A DNA stretch of 64,000 nucleotides. Source: Paramecium sonneborni. Taxonomy: Eukaryota > Ciliophora > Oligohymenophorea > Peniculida > Parameciidae. Location: the NCBI GenBank assembly GCA_905182985.1, contig CAJJDN010000067.1:443610-507609 (forward strand), written 5' to 3'. The position numbers and the translations under genes were made by a program. Position 1 is the first letter of the stretch, and each line of letters opens with the position of its first letter. Positions 1 to 11,923 of this stretch are shown piece after piece. A model generated the notes under the pieces. That model made no database searches. It was not told the DNA's origin and worked only from the letters and a program-made list of their open reading frames with translations.

Positions 1-151
1 ATTATTCTTAAGCAAAGATTTTTAGTTTAAAATTAAATTTTTTTTTTTTCTTAATTCTATTAAAAAAAAAATATAGAAAAAATTTTTATTATTTAGATTC
101 TATTGATTTTCATTCAAAATTGAAAAATTATTTTATTATTCAATTATTTTG

Positions 152-2373
152 ATGTCAAATAGTCAAATCAAGTAGTAACTTATAAAATTTGAATAAGTAG
201 AAAAAGATTTTTTAACTCTAATTTAAAATTTTAAATAGCAAGTAGAGGAAGCTGAAATTGCTTCGAAAGATTGCAAAGAAGCAGTTATTTTTTTAGGAGA
301 TACTGGCTCAGGTAAAAGCACACTTGTAAATTGGTTGAATAACGCTCAATTTGAAGTTGAAAAAAGCATATATGATGAAGATGAAGTGACTTTAAAAATG
401 AAATCTGATTAAACTTAGAAAATTTCTATTATAGGTGAAGGAATCAAATCTGTTACTCTTTATCCATAATATTTTAATAACTAAGATTAAAAAATTTTGA
501 CTATTGATTTTCCAGGTTTTAAAGATACAAGAGGATGGTAAGAACAATTAATAATAAAAATGATGTATATGGATGTTGTGAAAAGACTTGATACAAAGTT
601 TGTAATTGTGGTAGAGCAGCCAACCTGCAAATTTTAATCAAGAGGGGCATCCCTGTAAGAATTAGTTAATACAACATTTTAACCTCAAGATTGTGCTTAA
701 ATTGACTCAATTTGTTTGATTTTAAACTAATTTGGAGAAGGTGAAAAGAAGTTTGAAACATTAAAAACTAGAATTCTCAGCGACTTAGAAAGTATGAAAA
801 GAAATTTGAATAAAGATAAGCGTGCATAATACGTATATGAAGCTTTTTAAAAAAATATTCAAATAGTAGGAAAAATCAATAACGAAGAAGATTTTAAAAG
901 AATATTTAGTGATGAAAATAGAAAATAACTTTGGTAAGCAATAAAGTCAACCTAAAAAATTTAAATTAATTGTTAGAAGTTAGAATAGAGCTGGAATATT
1001 GGAGAATACTTACTTGTAATGAGTGATGAATATTTGAAAGACATCTTAAATTTTTTAAATAAAACTTGGACTCAAAAGGTTATTGTAGAATATAACTTTT
1101 AAATATTAAAACAAATGATAGAAAAATTAGAAATTAAGATTAAAGAAAATGCAGATTTCAAATATTTTAAGGAGATACCTAATTTTTTAGATGAACTTTG
1201 TAAAATATCTAATACAAATACATCTTAAGATATATAAAAAATCTAGAAAGATTATTAATCCTTTTTTGAATTATTTTAGTTTTTTGAAAGGTATAAAGAA
1301 TTTATTCAGGGATATAAGAGTTTCGAGGAATATACAAAATAAATTCAACAGTATTTTACATTCACAAAAACATCTTTAGAATCCTAAAATGAAAAATTAA
1401 AGTTAATTTAAGAGCATAATGAATAATAAGCAAAATTATAAAAAGAAAAATAACTGTTAGAGAAAGAAACAAACAATATAAAAGAAGAATGTGCAATAGC
1501 AAAGCAACAATAAATAAAAATTTAATAAGATGTTATAGAAAAGTATCGCTCATAAATTGAAAAAGCCTAAGATATGTTTAAAGAATAGGTAAAATAAAAT
1601 TAAGAGTAAACTAAAGAAATGCATTAATAGTGGAAATAATAATAGGAAGAACAATAGACAAAAAAATTATTGAGATAAGCAGAAAATGAAATAAATATGA
1701 TTTTAAAGTCAATTATTGAAATTTAATATGATTGGGGTTAAGAAAAAAATTCAAATTAATTAAAAAAGCCAAATATGATGAAGCGGAACTTGAAAAATAT
1801 ATGGCGTAAATTACTGAGATTGTTACTAAAAATAAGTTACAATTTAACATAGATATAATGAAAAACTAAATTATAGTTCAAAAGGAAGATGATTAAAACA
1901 AAGAGATAAAATAATAAGAAGAATTAGAAAAAAAAATAATGAAAAAACGATAAAAATAAGAAGATAAAAAAAGATTGGAAGAATTTAATAAAAAACTATA
2001 AGAAGAAGATAAAAAAAGATAGGAAGAATTTAATAAAAAACTAGAAGAAGATAAAAAAAGATAGGAAGAATTGATTAAAAAACTATAAGAAGAAGATAAA
2101 AAAAGATAGGAAGAATTGACTAAGAAAGAAAAAGAATCGATTAAAAGTAAAATCGAAGAATTATTTGTGCAACTTGATCAATTAGAAGAAAGCTTTCGTA
2201 TTTAAAATAAGAAAAGTTATATCTTTACCTATAAGTGTACAACCTCAGAAGAATAATAAGCATATAATCTAAAAACTAATATATAACACGCTTGTTAATC
2301 AGTGCTAATTTCAGAATAAATATACAGAGAAAGGTTAGACTCACTGACCAGACTTATATCAAAATATAAATGA
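152..2373 (+). CDS. P-loop G-domain protein with long coiled-coil tail (one frame break)
   Basis: Ciliate-code ORF from ATG 152 to TGA 2371-2373, about 740 residues. The N-terminal region (about residues 45-120) has a Walker A/G1 motif GDTGSGKST and a G3-like DFPGFKDTRG, so it should bind GTP or ATP. I see no clear G4 (N/T)KxD motif; the closest is LNQFGEGE. The rest is Gln/Glu/Lys-rich coiled coil ending in near-perfect repeats of about 15-17 residues around EEDKKRQEE (nt 1960-2125). The frame is lost once at the A7 run 1743-1749. One more A restores a single reading frame and makes the length divisible by three. The exact family (AIG1/septin/dynamin-like) is not resolved; the target is unknown. 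Confidence 0.8.
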
Positions 2374-2705
2374 GAATGAGATACTCTAATATATTTGGTT
2401 TAAATAATATAAAATATAATTTATTTTGATAAAGTTCAATAATGTTTTGAGCAATCTTTAACTTAATTTAGTATAGAACTTTAAGAAATTAAGCCAATAA
2501 ATATAGCAAAAATAAAAAAAATCAAAATAATCATGAATTTATTATATTTAAGATGAAATATTTTTAGTGAATAATAATTATAATTTGTTTGTTAATTTAA
2601 CGATGTCTAAATGGTTAGATGTGAGTTTAACTTGTACTTAAATCAATTTTAAATGCCAACAACCTTTATCAAGTAAAAGTGACATAGAATATTAAAGGAA
2701 GTCCA
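2374..2705. other. intergenic spacer
   Basis: AT-rich spacer between two plus-strand genes. No open frame with coding character, RNA gene or repeat was seen. Confidence 0.6.
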
Positions 2706-3567
2706 ATGGATAGTGTTTTTGAGATTGAAGGAAAGAAATTATATTTGGGGAATATAAATGCAGCAAATGATTAAAAATATTTAAAGAACCATAATATTGG
2801 AGCAGTATTATCAATAATTGATACAAGTGAAATAAAGTTAGATAGATCAATTATTCATCTAGTACATAAAATCAATATAAAATTAGTGGATTGCAGCAGA
2901 AGATAGAGAAGATGTTCAAATAAAAATGTATTTTGAACAAGCAGCCAACTTTATTCGAGATAATTTACAACATACTAATGTTTTGGTTCATTGTTATGCT
3001 GGAATATCTAGATCAAGTTCTTTAATAATTGCTTATTTAATCAAATATGCAGGGTTTTCATTAAAAGATTCCATTATTAAACTCAAAAGTTAAAGACCAC
3101 AAGTTGATCCTAATGATGGATTTATGGAACAACTTCAATAGTTTGAAGATAAAGTAAAAAACTCTAAATAAACTAAAAATTAAAGTTAAACTAAAAGTGT
3201 GAGTAAATTCTTAAATTTAAGTATTGAAAAAAATAATAATAATGGTTGCTAATAAAATAATATAGGAATATAGAACTTTAATATTGAGAGTAGATTGAAC
3301 ACTTGTTCTAACAAAAAAGAAAAATTAAATCTCTCAAATTTTACACTTCAAAAAACAAAAACATCATTTTTAGATAAAACTTAAAGTCCTAACAATCTCA
3401 GCACTTCAGACATAAAAAGAAAAACATTCATTTCTAACAATTTTTATGAAGATCCTATCAAATAATATTAGAAAATCAAAAACTCTTAAAACCTGTTAAA
3501 TCAATAGATTTTAGGAATAAAAAATACTTATAACCAACATGGAAGATTTCATTCCATGAATTATTGA
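2706..3567 (+). CDS. dual-specificity protein phosphatase
   Basis: Two exons joined over a 25-nt GTA...TAG intron at 2862-2886, giving 278 residues. The N-terminal 150 residues form a compact DSP domain. The catalytic P-loop is HCYAGISRSS (HCxxGxxRS: nucleophilic Cys, Arg for phosphate), preceded by the general-acid region WIAAEDRED. The predicted reaction is dephosphorylation of phospho-Tyr and phospho-Ser/Thr. The C-terminal 130 residues are Asn/Ser/Lys-rich and look disordered. The stop lies 66 bp from the stop of the convergent kelch gene. The substrate cannot be told from the sequence. Confidence 0.92.
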
Positions 3568-3633
3568 AACTTATATTTATTTTTATTTATTTATATTAAT
3601 TTTTATTCAATTGAATATCATTACAAAATATAA

Positions 3634-5499
3634 TCATACATGTATCTTACGTAATTCTATAAATCCAGCTTAATCTTAAACAGTTAAATATTGATGTTTT
3701 TCATTTTTTTTTTATAATAAGAATAATTAATTATTACTAATTTGCATAGCTTCAACAGGTCCAAACTTACCATAATCTAAAAATTCATTTACTATGAATT
3801 CTATATAAGTGTAATCTTTTCTTGAATCAATAAGATGTGCTTATGTATCTACATTCATCACTATAACTTTTGTATTAGGTAATTTATCAAAAAATCCTCC
3901 TACAATGAAAATCTATGTTGGATTTACTTACTAAGCAAAACTAAAACTAGGTAACATAAAATGAGGTTTCTTAAAGTTTATTAGTTGCCATTCATTATTT
4001 TTAAATTCTTCTACAAAATTAAGAGGTTTATTATTAGTTTCGATTCCACCATATTTGAAAATACTCGAATTATTATAACAAACCAAAGTACAACCAATTC
4101 CTGGTTTCTAACAATCATTTAATTTAATCCATTTTTAAGTTTATATGTTATAACAAAATGTATTGGCAGTCAACAATTAATCACTATATCCTGAACAAAT
4201 ATACAGTAGCTAATCGTTTTCTCTAATATATAATAATTTATCTACATATAACATATCCAAAACCCCATCTATTAGCATTACTTTAAGGTATAGATGTAAC
4301 CTCCTTTAATGCTGGTATTTCATCATTTAATTCATATATCAAATGACTATTCATTCCACCTATTACAAATACTCGAAATTATTAAAAAATAATAGTCACT
4401 GCCTATTCTGAAATTTATTATGATTAAGATAGATCTAACAACTCCAAAAAGTAATTTTTCATGTTAAATAAATTCGATTATAATATATTTCTACTCCAAG
4501 GAATTCCATAAGCTATTGAACGAGGCTCAGGCACATTTAATATTGAGTATTATTTCCTATAATACTCAAATGTCTCTGAAAATGTTATTTTTAAATTATC
4601 TTTGATCAATTTTTATGGTTCCTAAATTGATAATAATTGGCACAACTCTTATAATTTAACTCTCTTATGAGGATCCTATTCAACCATACTTTCTAAGTAT
4701 GATTTATATGTATCTCCATATTTAGCTTAAATTTCTTTGATACTTTATTTGATATCTTCATGTTTCTTTAATTAATCTATATGTTTTAATAAAAATAGCT
4801 ATATAAATATAAGTCCTAAAGAATAAACTGCTTAAGAATAGATATGATTTATGTTTTTAACATCTTTTACTAATTCAGGTGATTGATAAAGTAAACTTTC
4901 CTTTTTTGCTTTTTCTAAAGCATGTTAAGTCAATAGTATTGGTATACAATTAAATTTCATACATGTATCAGAACAAATCAAAATGCAAGACATTGTAACT
5001 GGATTGAAAGTTACAATTTATTATTATTGCAAATAATTAATTGATAAAATGATTGCTCTAAAGAATACAACAATGTCTTCTTTAAGTAATTAAATTTTTT
5101 TAGACTAAATAAATTATTAAAATATACTTAAATGTTCTCAAGATATTGATTTAAATTTTATGAATAAGTGTCAAATACAAGTATAAATTTGTATAATTTG
5201 TTTAAATTTTAATCAATTAACATGTCGTATGTCTAATATAAATGAATAAATACCCATTTATCAATGCAAAGTAATCCATCTGAATTGATAATTTCATATT
5301 TATGAATTTCATCTATATATTTTAAATGTTCTTTTTCATTTGAGATTAATCTTTCCAACAGAAACATTTTGTTATTTTTCTTTCGATTGTAAACTTTAAT
5401 GATTTTCATATTATAGTCTTCATCAATAAGTTCTTCTTATTCTAATCCATCTAAAACTCTATCAAAAGGAGTAAATTTTGAAATTTTTTTCTTAATCAT
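3634..5499 (-). CDS. pseudokinase fused to kelch repeats
   Basis: Minus-strand gene from ATG at 5497-5499 to TGA at 3634-3636, with one 23-nt intron at 5105-5127. The N-terminal half has a protein-kinase outline: a hinge-like ILVFDTY, an alpha-E helix and catalytic-loop region in which HRD is replaced by TFNP, subdomain VIII as YQSPELVK, and subdomain XI as DPHKRVKLQEL. It should therefore be catalytically dead. The C-terminal half contains kelch blades (VIGGMNS, YICSGYSD, KYGGIE, IVGGFFD), a likely protein-binding beta-propeller. The frame shifts by one inside the propeller near the C4 run at 4263-4266; removing one C restores it. The start codon is 46 bp from that of the divergent lipase. 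Confidence 0.75.
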
Positions 5500-5545
5500 G
5501 ACTGAAAACAAAAAATTAAAATAATATTTTTTATTGCATCATAAT
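5500..5545. promoter_or_regulatory. 46-bp divergent intergenic region
   Basis: The only DNA between the start codons of the kelch gene (minus) and the lipase gene (plus). It must hold both 5' leaders and any promoter elements. It is nearly pure A/T; no defined motif is recognised. Confidence 0.4.
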
Positions 5546-6530
5546 ATGTAATATAAATTGTTGTCACTTCTTCTAATTTCAACGATAGTATGGTATATGA
5601 ATCCTCAATCATAACCAAAATTTTAGAGAGGATTCTCAAAGGATTTTAAAGCATTTCTTGACTAAAATTACAAGTTTTGGAGTTTCCATAGACCTGATAT
5701 TATTTCTGGATGTTATGGGTATTATAAATCTTAATGAATATAGAGGAGCAGAAGCAAGGCCAAGTGAAAAACCTTCTAAAATACCTATAATATTTATTCA
5801 TGGAAATAGTGATGTAGCTGTAGGAGATGGAAGCTATGGAAAATATATGACAGGATTTAGTTAATAGATTGAATATTTTTTAAGTTTAGGATATTAGAAA
5901 TAAGATTTATATGCTACAACTTGGGGAGATGCTGATTCTACCACAGCAAGTCTTAATTATCATTCTGAGAACTATCTTAAATACAACAGAGCATTTGTTG
6001 AAGCTGTTTTAGAATATACAAAATCTCCTTACGTCAACATTATATCACATTCAATGGGTGTGACTTTAGCCAGAAAAGTAATCAAAGGAGGAACTGGTCA
6101 TGATGAATTGGGTAGTGGAAGATACGATTTAGGGGATCCTCTTACTTCTCAAGTTAAAGTATTTGTAGGTTTAGCAGGAGGAAATTAAGGTTTGAGTTCT
6201 TGTTATACTTCTGGTACATCTTTACCAACTTGTGGATTAACTAATGGATTTTATCCAGGATAACCACCTTTAGTTGGAAGATCAACATTCTTAGAAGAAT
6301 TGGATTCTAATTCTGCAAAGGAAGGAAAATATATCGTTACTGGGAGAGCCAATTATGATGAAATTATTGGAGGAAACAACCTTGTTTGGGGAAAATATAC
6401 AACTAGAATCAAAAATGAAAATTAGGAAATTGTTTTTAGTAGTGCAAATATAGGTCATTTTGGATTAAGAGATGAAGCTGGACCTGATATTTATGCAATC
6501 CTAAAAAAATAAGATGCTATAAATTAATGA
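5546..6530 (+). CDS. secreted lipase (alpha/beta hydrolase, class 2 type)
   Basis: Two exons with a 25-nt intron at 5719-5743; 319 residues. The start at 5546 was chosen because it adds a signal peptide (a hydrophobic run after MQYK, roughly residues 5-17) in frame. The core shows IPIIFIHGNSD (oxyanion-hole strand and HGN), the nucleophile elbow SHSMG with catalytic Ser, a Cys-containing GLSSCYTSG loop, and a late NIGHFGLRDE that supplies the likely catalytic His. This matches the EstA/class-2 lipase family found in nematodes and ciliates. Probable role: extracellular or phagosomal ester hydrolysis. Spliced length is an exact codon multiple. Confidence 0.88.
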
Positions 6531-7635
6531 AATCAACAATTATTTCATTTATTATTTATCTAATAATAATTCTTTATTCTTTCTATAATACTTATCACAA
6601 ATTAATTTACTCTTTTTAAATTAATTTTATTTATCCATGAAACTAAAATTACTGTAAACCATTATATTATTCTAATTCTGTATCTTATTGTCCAAAAAAA
6701 ATATTACTACAATCTGTTTAAATTTAGATATCAAATATATTATTATTAAACCTTGTTTTTCTAATCAAAATTATTCAAATATTTACTTTTGAAATTTGCT
6801 TGTTTTTATAATTTTAAAATTTAATTATTATTTGATTTTGGTATGAGAACCTTTGACATGATAGCAAGTTTATTGTTCAAGAAAATTTATATTTTACATC
6901 CATAAAATTTTTAAATAATTTTAACTATGATATCATCAAAACTTAAAATTAATTTGGAATTATTATTAATCGATGATTATTTAATCGTAAGCTCTTACAT
7001 TTATATATCAAATTATCTTAAAATTCAATTTAAAATACCTTCTCTCCTATATATCAGTCGCTAAATAGATTATAAATAAATAAGCCAATCATTTCTAATC
7101 AATATAAATTCTTAACAAAACAAAGATTATTGTTTTTTTAATTTTATTATAAACCTTGGCTAATATTTTAAATTCAATGTATGTATAAAGTAAAAATAAA
7201 CAATTTTTTACTGTTTCTCAGTACTCACAATTCTAATAAATTCTTTCACTTTATTTTCCATGAATTTGGTTTTTTTCTTATATTAAGGATTTTAAAAATA
7301 ATTTATTGAATTTATAAAAACTGGGTTATTAGATTTATATAATAAATATTGTTGTTTTTTTCAGTTCTTCAAGTTTACAATTTTCTTCAATTAGTATGAT
7401 AAATTGATCTGATAATGGCTTGAGCATCAACTTTAAGAACTCTTTTCTTAATATAAATTCAAAAATTTTAATTTTTCACTGATCCTTACAAAAAACTATA
7501 TTTTGTGTAATTCATATCGTATAGAAAAAGTTTATGAAGACTAGGTTTTACTTGAAGAATGAACTTGTAAATAAAAATTGCTTAATAATAAGCAGATAAG
7601 CAGAAAATAAAATCAATAGAAAATTAAATCCAACT
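6531..7635. other. gene-free stretch of 1.1 kb
   Basis: Very AT-rich. A 77-codon minus-strand ORF starting at 7261 has no recognisable features and was not accepted. No repeats or RNA genes were seen. Confidence 0.5.
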
Positions 7636-7890
7636 TCACGATCTTCTTTTAAACTTTTAGTGTAAAAAATTATTCCATTCGTGAAGTTAATCTGTTAGGA
7701 TTACATACTCGCATCTTTTTTTGATGTTTTTTGTTTTTTTCCCATGATGAGAGGAGCATCCATAAGGATGTTTATGATTCGATCTACTAGTTTCTAAAGA
7801 AATTGGAATCATTTCTTCTTCTTCTACTATAGGTTAAGTGTCTCCAAAGTTTTATAAAAAACTTAAAGGTGATCTTGTTACTTTTTCCAT
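7636..7890 (-). CDS. mini-protein A, paralogue of the gene at 8415-8684
   Basis: Intronless ORF of 84 residues, ATG at 7888-7890 and TGA at 7636-7638. I do not recognise a family. It contains a GDTQPI element followed by acidic EEEE, a His-rich middle (HKHPYG), a Lys/Arg-rich linker, and the C-terminal motif TDQLHEWNNFLHQKF. The same order GDTxPI / acidic / basic / TDxLxxWNNxLHxKF recurs in the next gene 0.5 kb away. That conservation, at higher GC than the flanks, is why I call both real. Function unknown; a small nucleic-acid- or protein-binding peptide is only a guess. Confidence 0.65.
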
Positions 7891-8414
7891 CAACAATAAC
7901 AATAATAATTAATTATTCTTAAAATTATCATTGAGTTCGCTCTTTAAGTGTGGAATTACTCAATGATGTATCTTTTTGTAAAAAGCTTCATTAGAATGAT
8001 TTCTAAATTATGGATATTTTAAAAGAAGTATGGAACATATTTTAATATTCGAACTACAACTTATAAATTATTTACTAGCCAAATATTAAAAACTATTAAT
8101 AAAATAAAAAAATGGAAAGTAAGCAACTGCTGTAAAAAAATGAAAGTCTAAACTTTTAAGATGTAAATTCAATTTAATATTTTGCATTATGCCTATATTT
8201 TCTGAATGTAAGTTTTGAAATTGAAAAAAAAAAATAATGAATGTTAAAATTATTTAACGCACCTTATTATGTGAAAAATTTATTATAGAAAATAGCCTTA
8301 ATTTTTTTTTTCATTGATTAGACTTTTTTCTATAATTATTGTTAGTAATTAAGTATTATATTTAAACATAAACAGTTTATATAATCAATCAGCTATAGAG
8401 TTATTTCCCTGGAT
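7891..8414. other. spacer between the two mini-protein genes
   Basis: AT-rich, with homopolymer tracts. No gene or RNA signal seen. Confidence 0.5.
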
Positions 8415-8684
8415 TCATAAAGTCATCCCATTTCTATGATGATGTACTTGGTCTGGGTGTTAAAATTTATGGTGTAAGTAATTATTCCATAAGATAAGTT
8501 CATCAGTTATCACCTGAATACTTTTTTTCCTTCTTTGTATTTTATTTTTAGAAATTTCAAGGGCAATATGATGATTTAGGTAGGATTTTTAAGGAGGATC
8601 TGATTATTAGTCATCCTCATTGATAGGACTAGTATCTCCATTTAAAATGAGTTTAGTAATTGGATTATATTGGATAGTCTGCAT
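8415..8684 (-). CDS. mini-protein B, paralogue of the gene at 7636-7890
   Basis: Intronless ORF of 89 residues, ATG at 8682-8684 and TGA at 8415-8417. It shares with its neighbour a GDTSPINEDD element, a basic linker (RRKKS) and the motif TDELILWNNYLHHKF; its tail is His-rich. There is no signal peptide or membrane segment. The pair is tandem, same strand, and clearly arose by an old duplication because the linkers have diverged almost completely. No known family recognised. Confidence 0.65.
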
Positions 8685-8882
8685 CTATAGCAAAAAAAGT
8701 AATGTTGTATTTATGATATTAATTTAAATTACTGTTGCTTGAATTAGACAAGTTCGTTTAAAAATTATAAAGATTTGAATCAAATTTATGAAAATGATAT
8801 TTTAATTTAATTTTACTACGCACCATAATTTTTTTTGAGAATTAAGTAAAGTTAATTAAACAAATAATATAAATCAAAAAAA

Positions 8883-9963
8883 TCAAAATAGTTTCTAAAA
8901 GAATTAATGTTCTAGAATTTGTTTACAAGTAATTCTTTAATGATGATCTATTGTAAACATCAAGTTAAGAAGATTAAGAAGATCTTAATCTTCGATGATT
9001 TGATGCAATTATTTTTAAGGTTAGACTTTTGGAAGGGAATTAAATCTAGTTTTATATTTGGATCGCTATTTCATGTACCATGGTATTGGTCCAAAGATAG
9101 ATTGTATAATAGCCAAATGCATTAAATCGTTATTGCCTACTTTAATAAAAACTCTTCCTAAATTGTTGTTTGTTTTGAGAATATACCAGTGTATAATTCT
9201 ACTATAAGGCAAGCTAAACTCCAGATGTCACTTGATGTATCCCAGGTATCGCATCGCATGATAACTTCAGGTGCTCTGTATTATCTAGTATTGATGACAG
9301 TACTATGATGTTCATTGGCTTAAGTGGCACCTCCCATATCTATTAGTTTAACTAATTTTCTTATTCATTTAATTGATCTGGGTACTTTTGTTGATTGGCA
9401 AAAACAATGTTTTCAGGCTTAAGATCGGTATGTGTAATTCCATGGGAATGGATAAACATTAGTGAGGTAGTAACTTATTTAAAGATTGATTGGATTTCCT
9501 TAATGTTAAGTGAGTGTGATTGGATATATTCATGGAGATTGATGTCAAGCTGTTTAAATTGTTGAATATGCTACCCTTTCAAGTAAAATACAATGATAGT
9601 CCTACCAAGTAAAGTAATCATAGAATTTGACAATACCCGCCTCACCCAAGGGGTCAAGTAACTAGATTTATCTTAAGACATCCACTTCTGTATGATCAGT
9701 TTCGCTCAAGATCTGAATATTAATCTAATAACTTTCACAGCATATGTGTTTGCTAATTCGTCAATAACTTCTAAAACGATTCCAAATGTGCCCGAGCATA
9801 AATATTGAGTGATCAAATATTTGTCAATTTTGTCTCCAATTTGATAATGAAAATGGCATCCACTACTTGAAGAACTTCCTGAGGAACTACCGCTACTAGA
9901 TGAACTAGAAGAAGAAGAGCTGTTGCTACTACTACTACTACTATCTGTAGTTGATCTAGCCAT
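8883..9963 (-). CDS. LAMMER/CLK-type protein kinase, frame-broken
   Basis: Starts at ATG 9961-9963 with a long poly-Ser tract (residues 6-35). Kinase landmarks follow: GTFG in the glycine loop, YAVK, catalytic loop THTDLKPEN (the form typical of CLK/LAMMER kinases), DMGGAT in place of DFG, YRAPEVI, SSDIWSL, and MHLAIIQSIFGPIP aligning with the EHLAMMERI..GPIP signature. Such kinases phosphorylate SR splicing factors. The frame breaks at least three times: an extra base in CCC 9574-9576, and missing bases at T4 9356-9359 and TTT 9141-9143. A further junction at 9713-9732 is either a 20-nt GTT...CAG intron or a fourth break. It is either a recent pseudogene or a gene with homopolymer errors. 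Confidence 0.75.
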
Positions 9964-10103
9964 CAATCTACTTTTAAATAGTAATAATCACTTTAGTTTT
10001 GAAGTGTCTCTACTTCTACTTCTAAATTTGTATTGTATTGTCTATGGTTCTGGTGTTTACATTTCTAAATTATTTTTTATTTTTATTAATGATTTTAATG
10101 AAC

Positions 10104-10775
10104 TCATACATTAGGTTTAATACCAGATACTGACTATCTGACACTTGAATCTGAACTCTTTATAATAGATCTCATAACACTACTATTTGTTGTCACAATC
10201 TCTAATACATTTTAATAACATACCTTTTATTTTTTTAATGCTTCTAATTCTATTTCTGCATTCATCAATTTCTCTTATGTCTCACTATAATCATGATTAA
10301 TTTCTTAAAACTTTCTTTTCCATCCTTCAGCTTCATTATTTACTTCTTATATTCTCTATGTTATTACTTCACTTCTAATTTTTTCTATTAAAATTCTTAA
10401 TCTCTCATTCTCAGCTTCTAATTCAATTATCTAAATTTAAATTATAATTACTCTTGTATTATCTACTTCTTTTACTATTTACACTTCTTTCTTCTTTTCA
10501 AATTCTGCTATAAAAAATTGTAAATATAGAACTTTATCTCTCCATGATGCTTTGATACAACTCCTAACCTTTTCCAACTGTTTATTATTATTAACGGCAA
10601 GGATTACATTATTATTAATAATTCTAGTTACATCCACCTAGGAATATAGATTATCAGGTAATCTATTATGTTTGCAATTAATAATTTGTGCTTAAAACTA
10701 TACTTTAATATGAATTCTATTTTCCTTTTTTATGCCAAAATTAATATGTTTCTGCTCTTTTTGTTCTATTTTCAT
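10104..10775 (-). CDS. coiled-coil protein
   Basis: Intronless 223-residue ORF, ATG 10773-10775 and TGA 10104-10106. Residues 75-185 form a charged coiled coil (IELEAENERLRILIEK and similar heptads). The tail is Ser-rich. No enzyme motif. Its 5' third lies inside the 1147-bp repeated segment, so a truncated second copy appears at 11709-11923. A 22-nt intron-like GTA...TAG stretch near the 3' end would cause early termination if spliced, so I left it in. Function unknown; cytoskeletal or scaffold roles are common for such proteins. Confidence 0.65.
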
Positions 10776-11707
10776 TTTTCGTCTTCAAGTAATCAAGACT
10801 TATAGTACATATTCTTTTTATGGAAGAGTTACTTATTTCCTTTCTTCTACAAACGATTCTTATTGAATTTATGTGAAATTACTCATTTCTTCAATATTTA
10901 ATTCTTTAATTAGTTATGCAGAATCTGAAGGTATACTCTGTGTTTAAGATGCTGATATTATAGCATTAAGTCATTGCAATCATAAAACATTCTGCTATTA
11001 ATGTATGATCAAAATGAGAGTCATTAGTAAATTAAAGCATGTCCAATATGCAAACAAACTTTCGATAAAATTATACTCACAGATAATCTACAAACATAAT
11101 TCAATGATTATTCTATCAATACTCTACTCTCCATAATTATAGTGTAACCATTCTCATCTAATTATTTTCTAAAAAGATTCAAAAGATGTATTCTTTACAG
11201 ATTCTTAATTCATCAAAAATAAAATTGAGAGCTTAAAAAATTTTAAATGTCCATTTACAGATTGTCAATATGATTAATATATTAACAACTTTAATCTATT
11301 AAAATTACACTTAAAAGTAGAACATTAGCCCTTCTATTGGTAATTTATTCAATTTTATATTCTTAGTGATGTATGTGATGAACAAAAAACATGTTTTTTA
11401 ACCGAATAATAATTATACACAGAATATTAAGTTAGACATCATATTAATTATGGGGATATTGATGAAGATTCAAATATTATATTTAAGCATCCCTATTGTA
11501 AATTTTGCAAAAATATCTTTACAATGAAGACAAGTTTAAATAGCATTTAAATCTTGTTCATATTAATTGTAGTTTATGTGAAGATAAAAAATTCACTTTT
11601 TATAAAGATCATTGAAGTTAGGAAAAATATCTTAAATTATCACATTATTTATGTGAAGTAACAGAATATAAATAAATTTTGGTTGTTTTTAAAACATTTG
11701 GAGAATT
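10561..11707. repeat. direct repeat copy 1 (1147 bp), probable contig-end overlap
   Basis: Identical as far as I compared it to 11709-12855, at a constant offset of 1148. The two copies are separated by one N. This is best read as the right end of one contig. Confidence 0.95.
10899..11707 (+). pseudogene. ZNF598/Hel2-like relic, 5' part (duplicate of 12047-12855)
   Basis: Same sequence as the 5' part of the relic described at 12047-13610. If the repeat is an assembly artefact, this is not a separate locus but the same gene seen at a contig end. Confidence 0.7.
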
Positions 11708-11708
11708 N
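11708..11708. other. single-N assembly gap
   Basis: One N between two exact copies of a 1147-bp segment. It marks an unmerged overlap rather than missing sequence. Confidence 0.95.
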
Positions 11709-11923
11709 CTCCTAACCTTTTCCAACTGTTTATTATTATTAACGGCAAGGATTACATTATTATTAATAATTCTAGTTACATCCACCTAGGAATATAGATT
11801 ATCAGGTAATCTATTATGTTTGCAATTAATAATTTGTGCTTAAAACTATACTTTAATATGAATTCTATTTTCCTTTTTTATGCCAAAATTAATATGTTTC
11901 TGCTCTTTTTGTTCTATTTTCAT
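11709..11923 (-). pseudogene. truncated duplicate of the coiled-coil gene 5' end
   Basis: Repeats the first 71 codons of the gene at 10104-10775 (start codon at 11921-11923) and then runs into the N. It is an assembly by-product, not a real gene. Confidence 0.85.

Noticed and set aside
1960..2125. CRISPR-like or satellite array
   Set aside because: The short tandem units are coding repeats of a coiled coil (EEDKKRQEE), in frame and without spacers.
7030..7261. Minus-strand ORF of about 77 codons
   Set aside because: With a single stop codon and this base composition such ORFs are expected by chance; no motif, no intron, composition like the flanks.
9923..10114. Plus-strand Leu-rich ORF opposite the kinase start
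   Set aside because: It is the antisense reading of the poly-Ser tract of the LAMMER kinase plus spacer.
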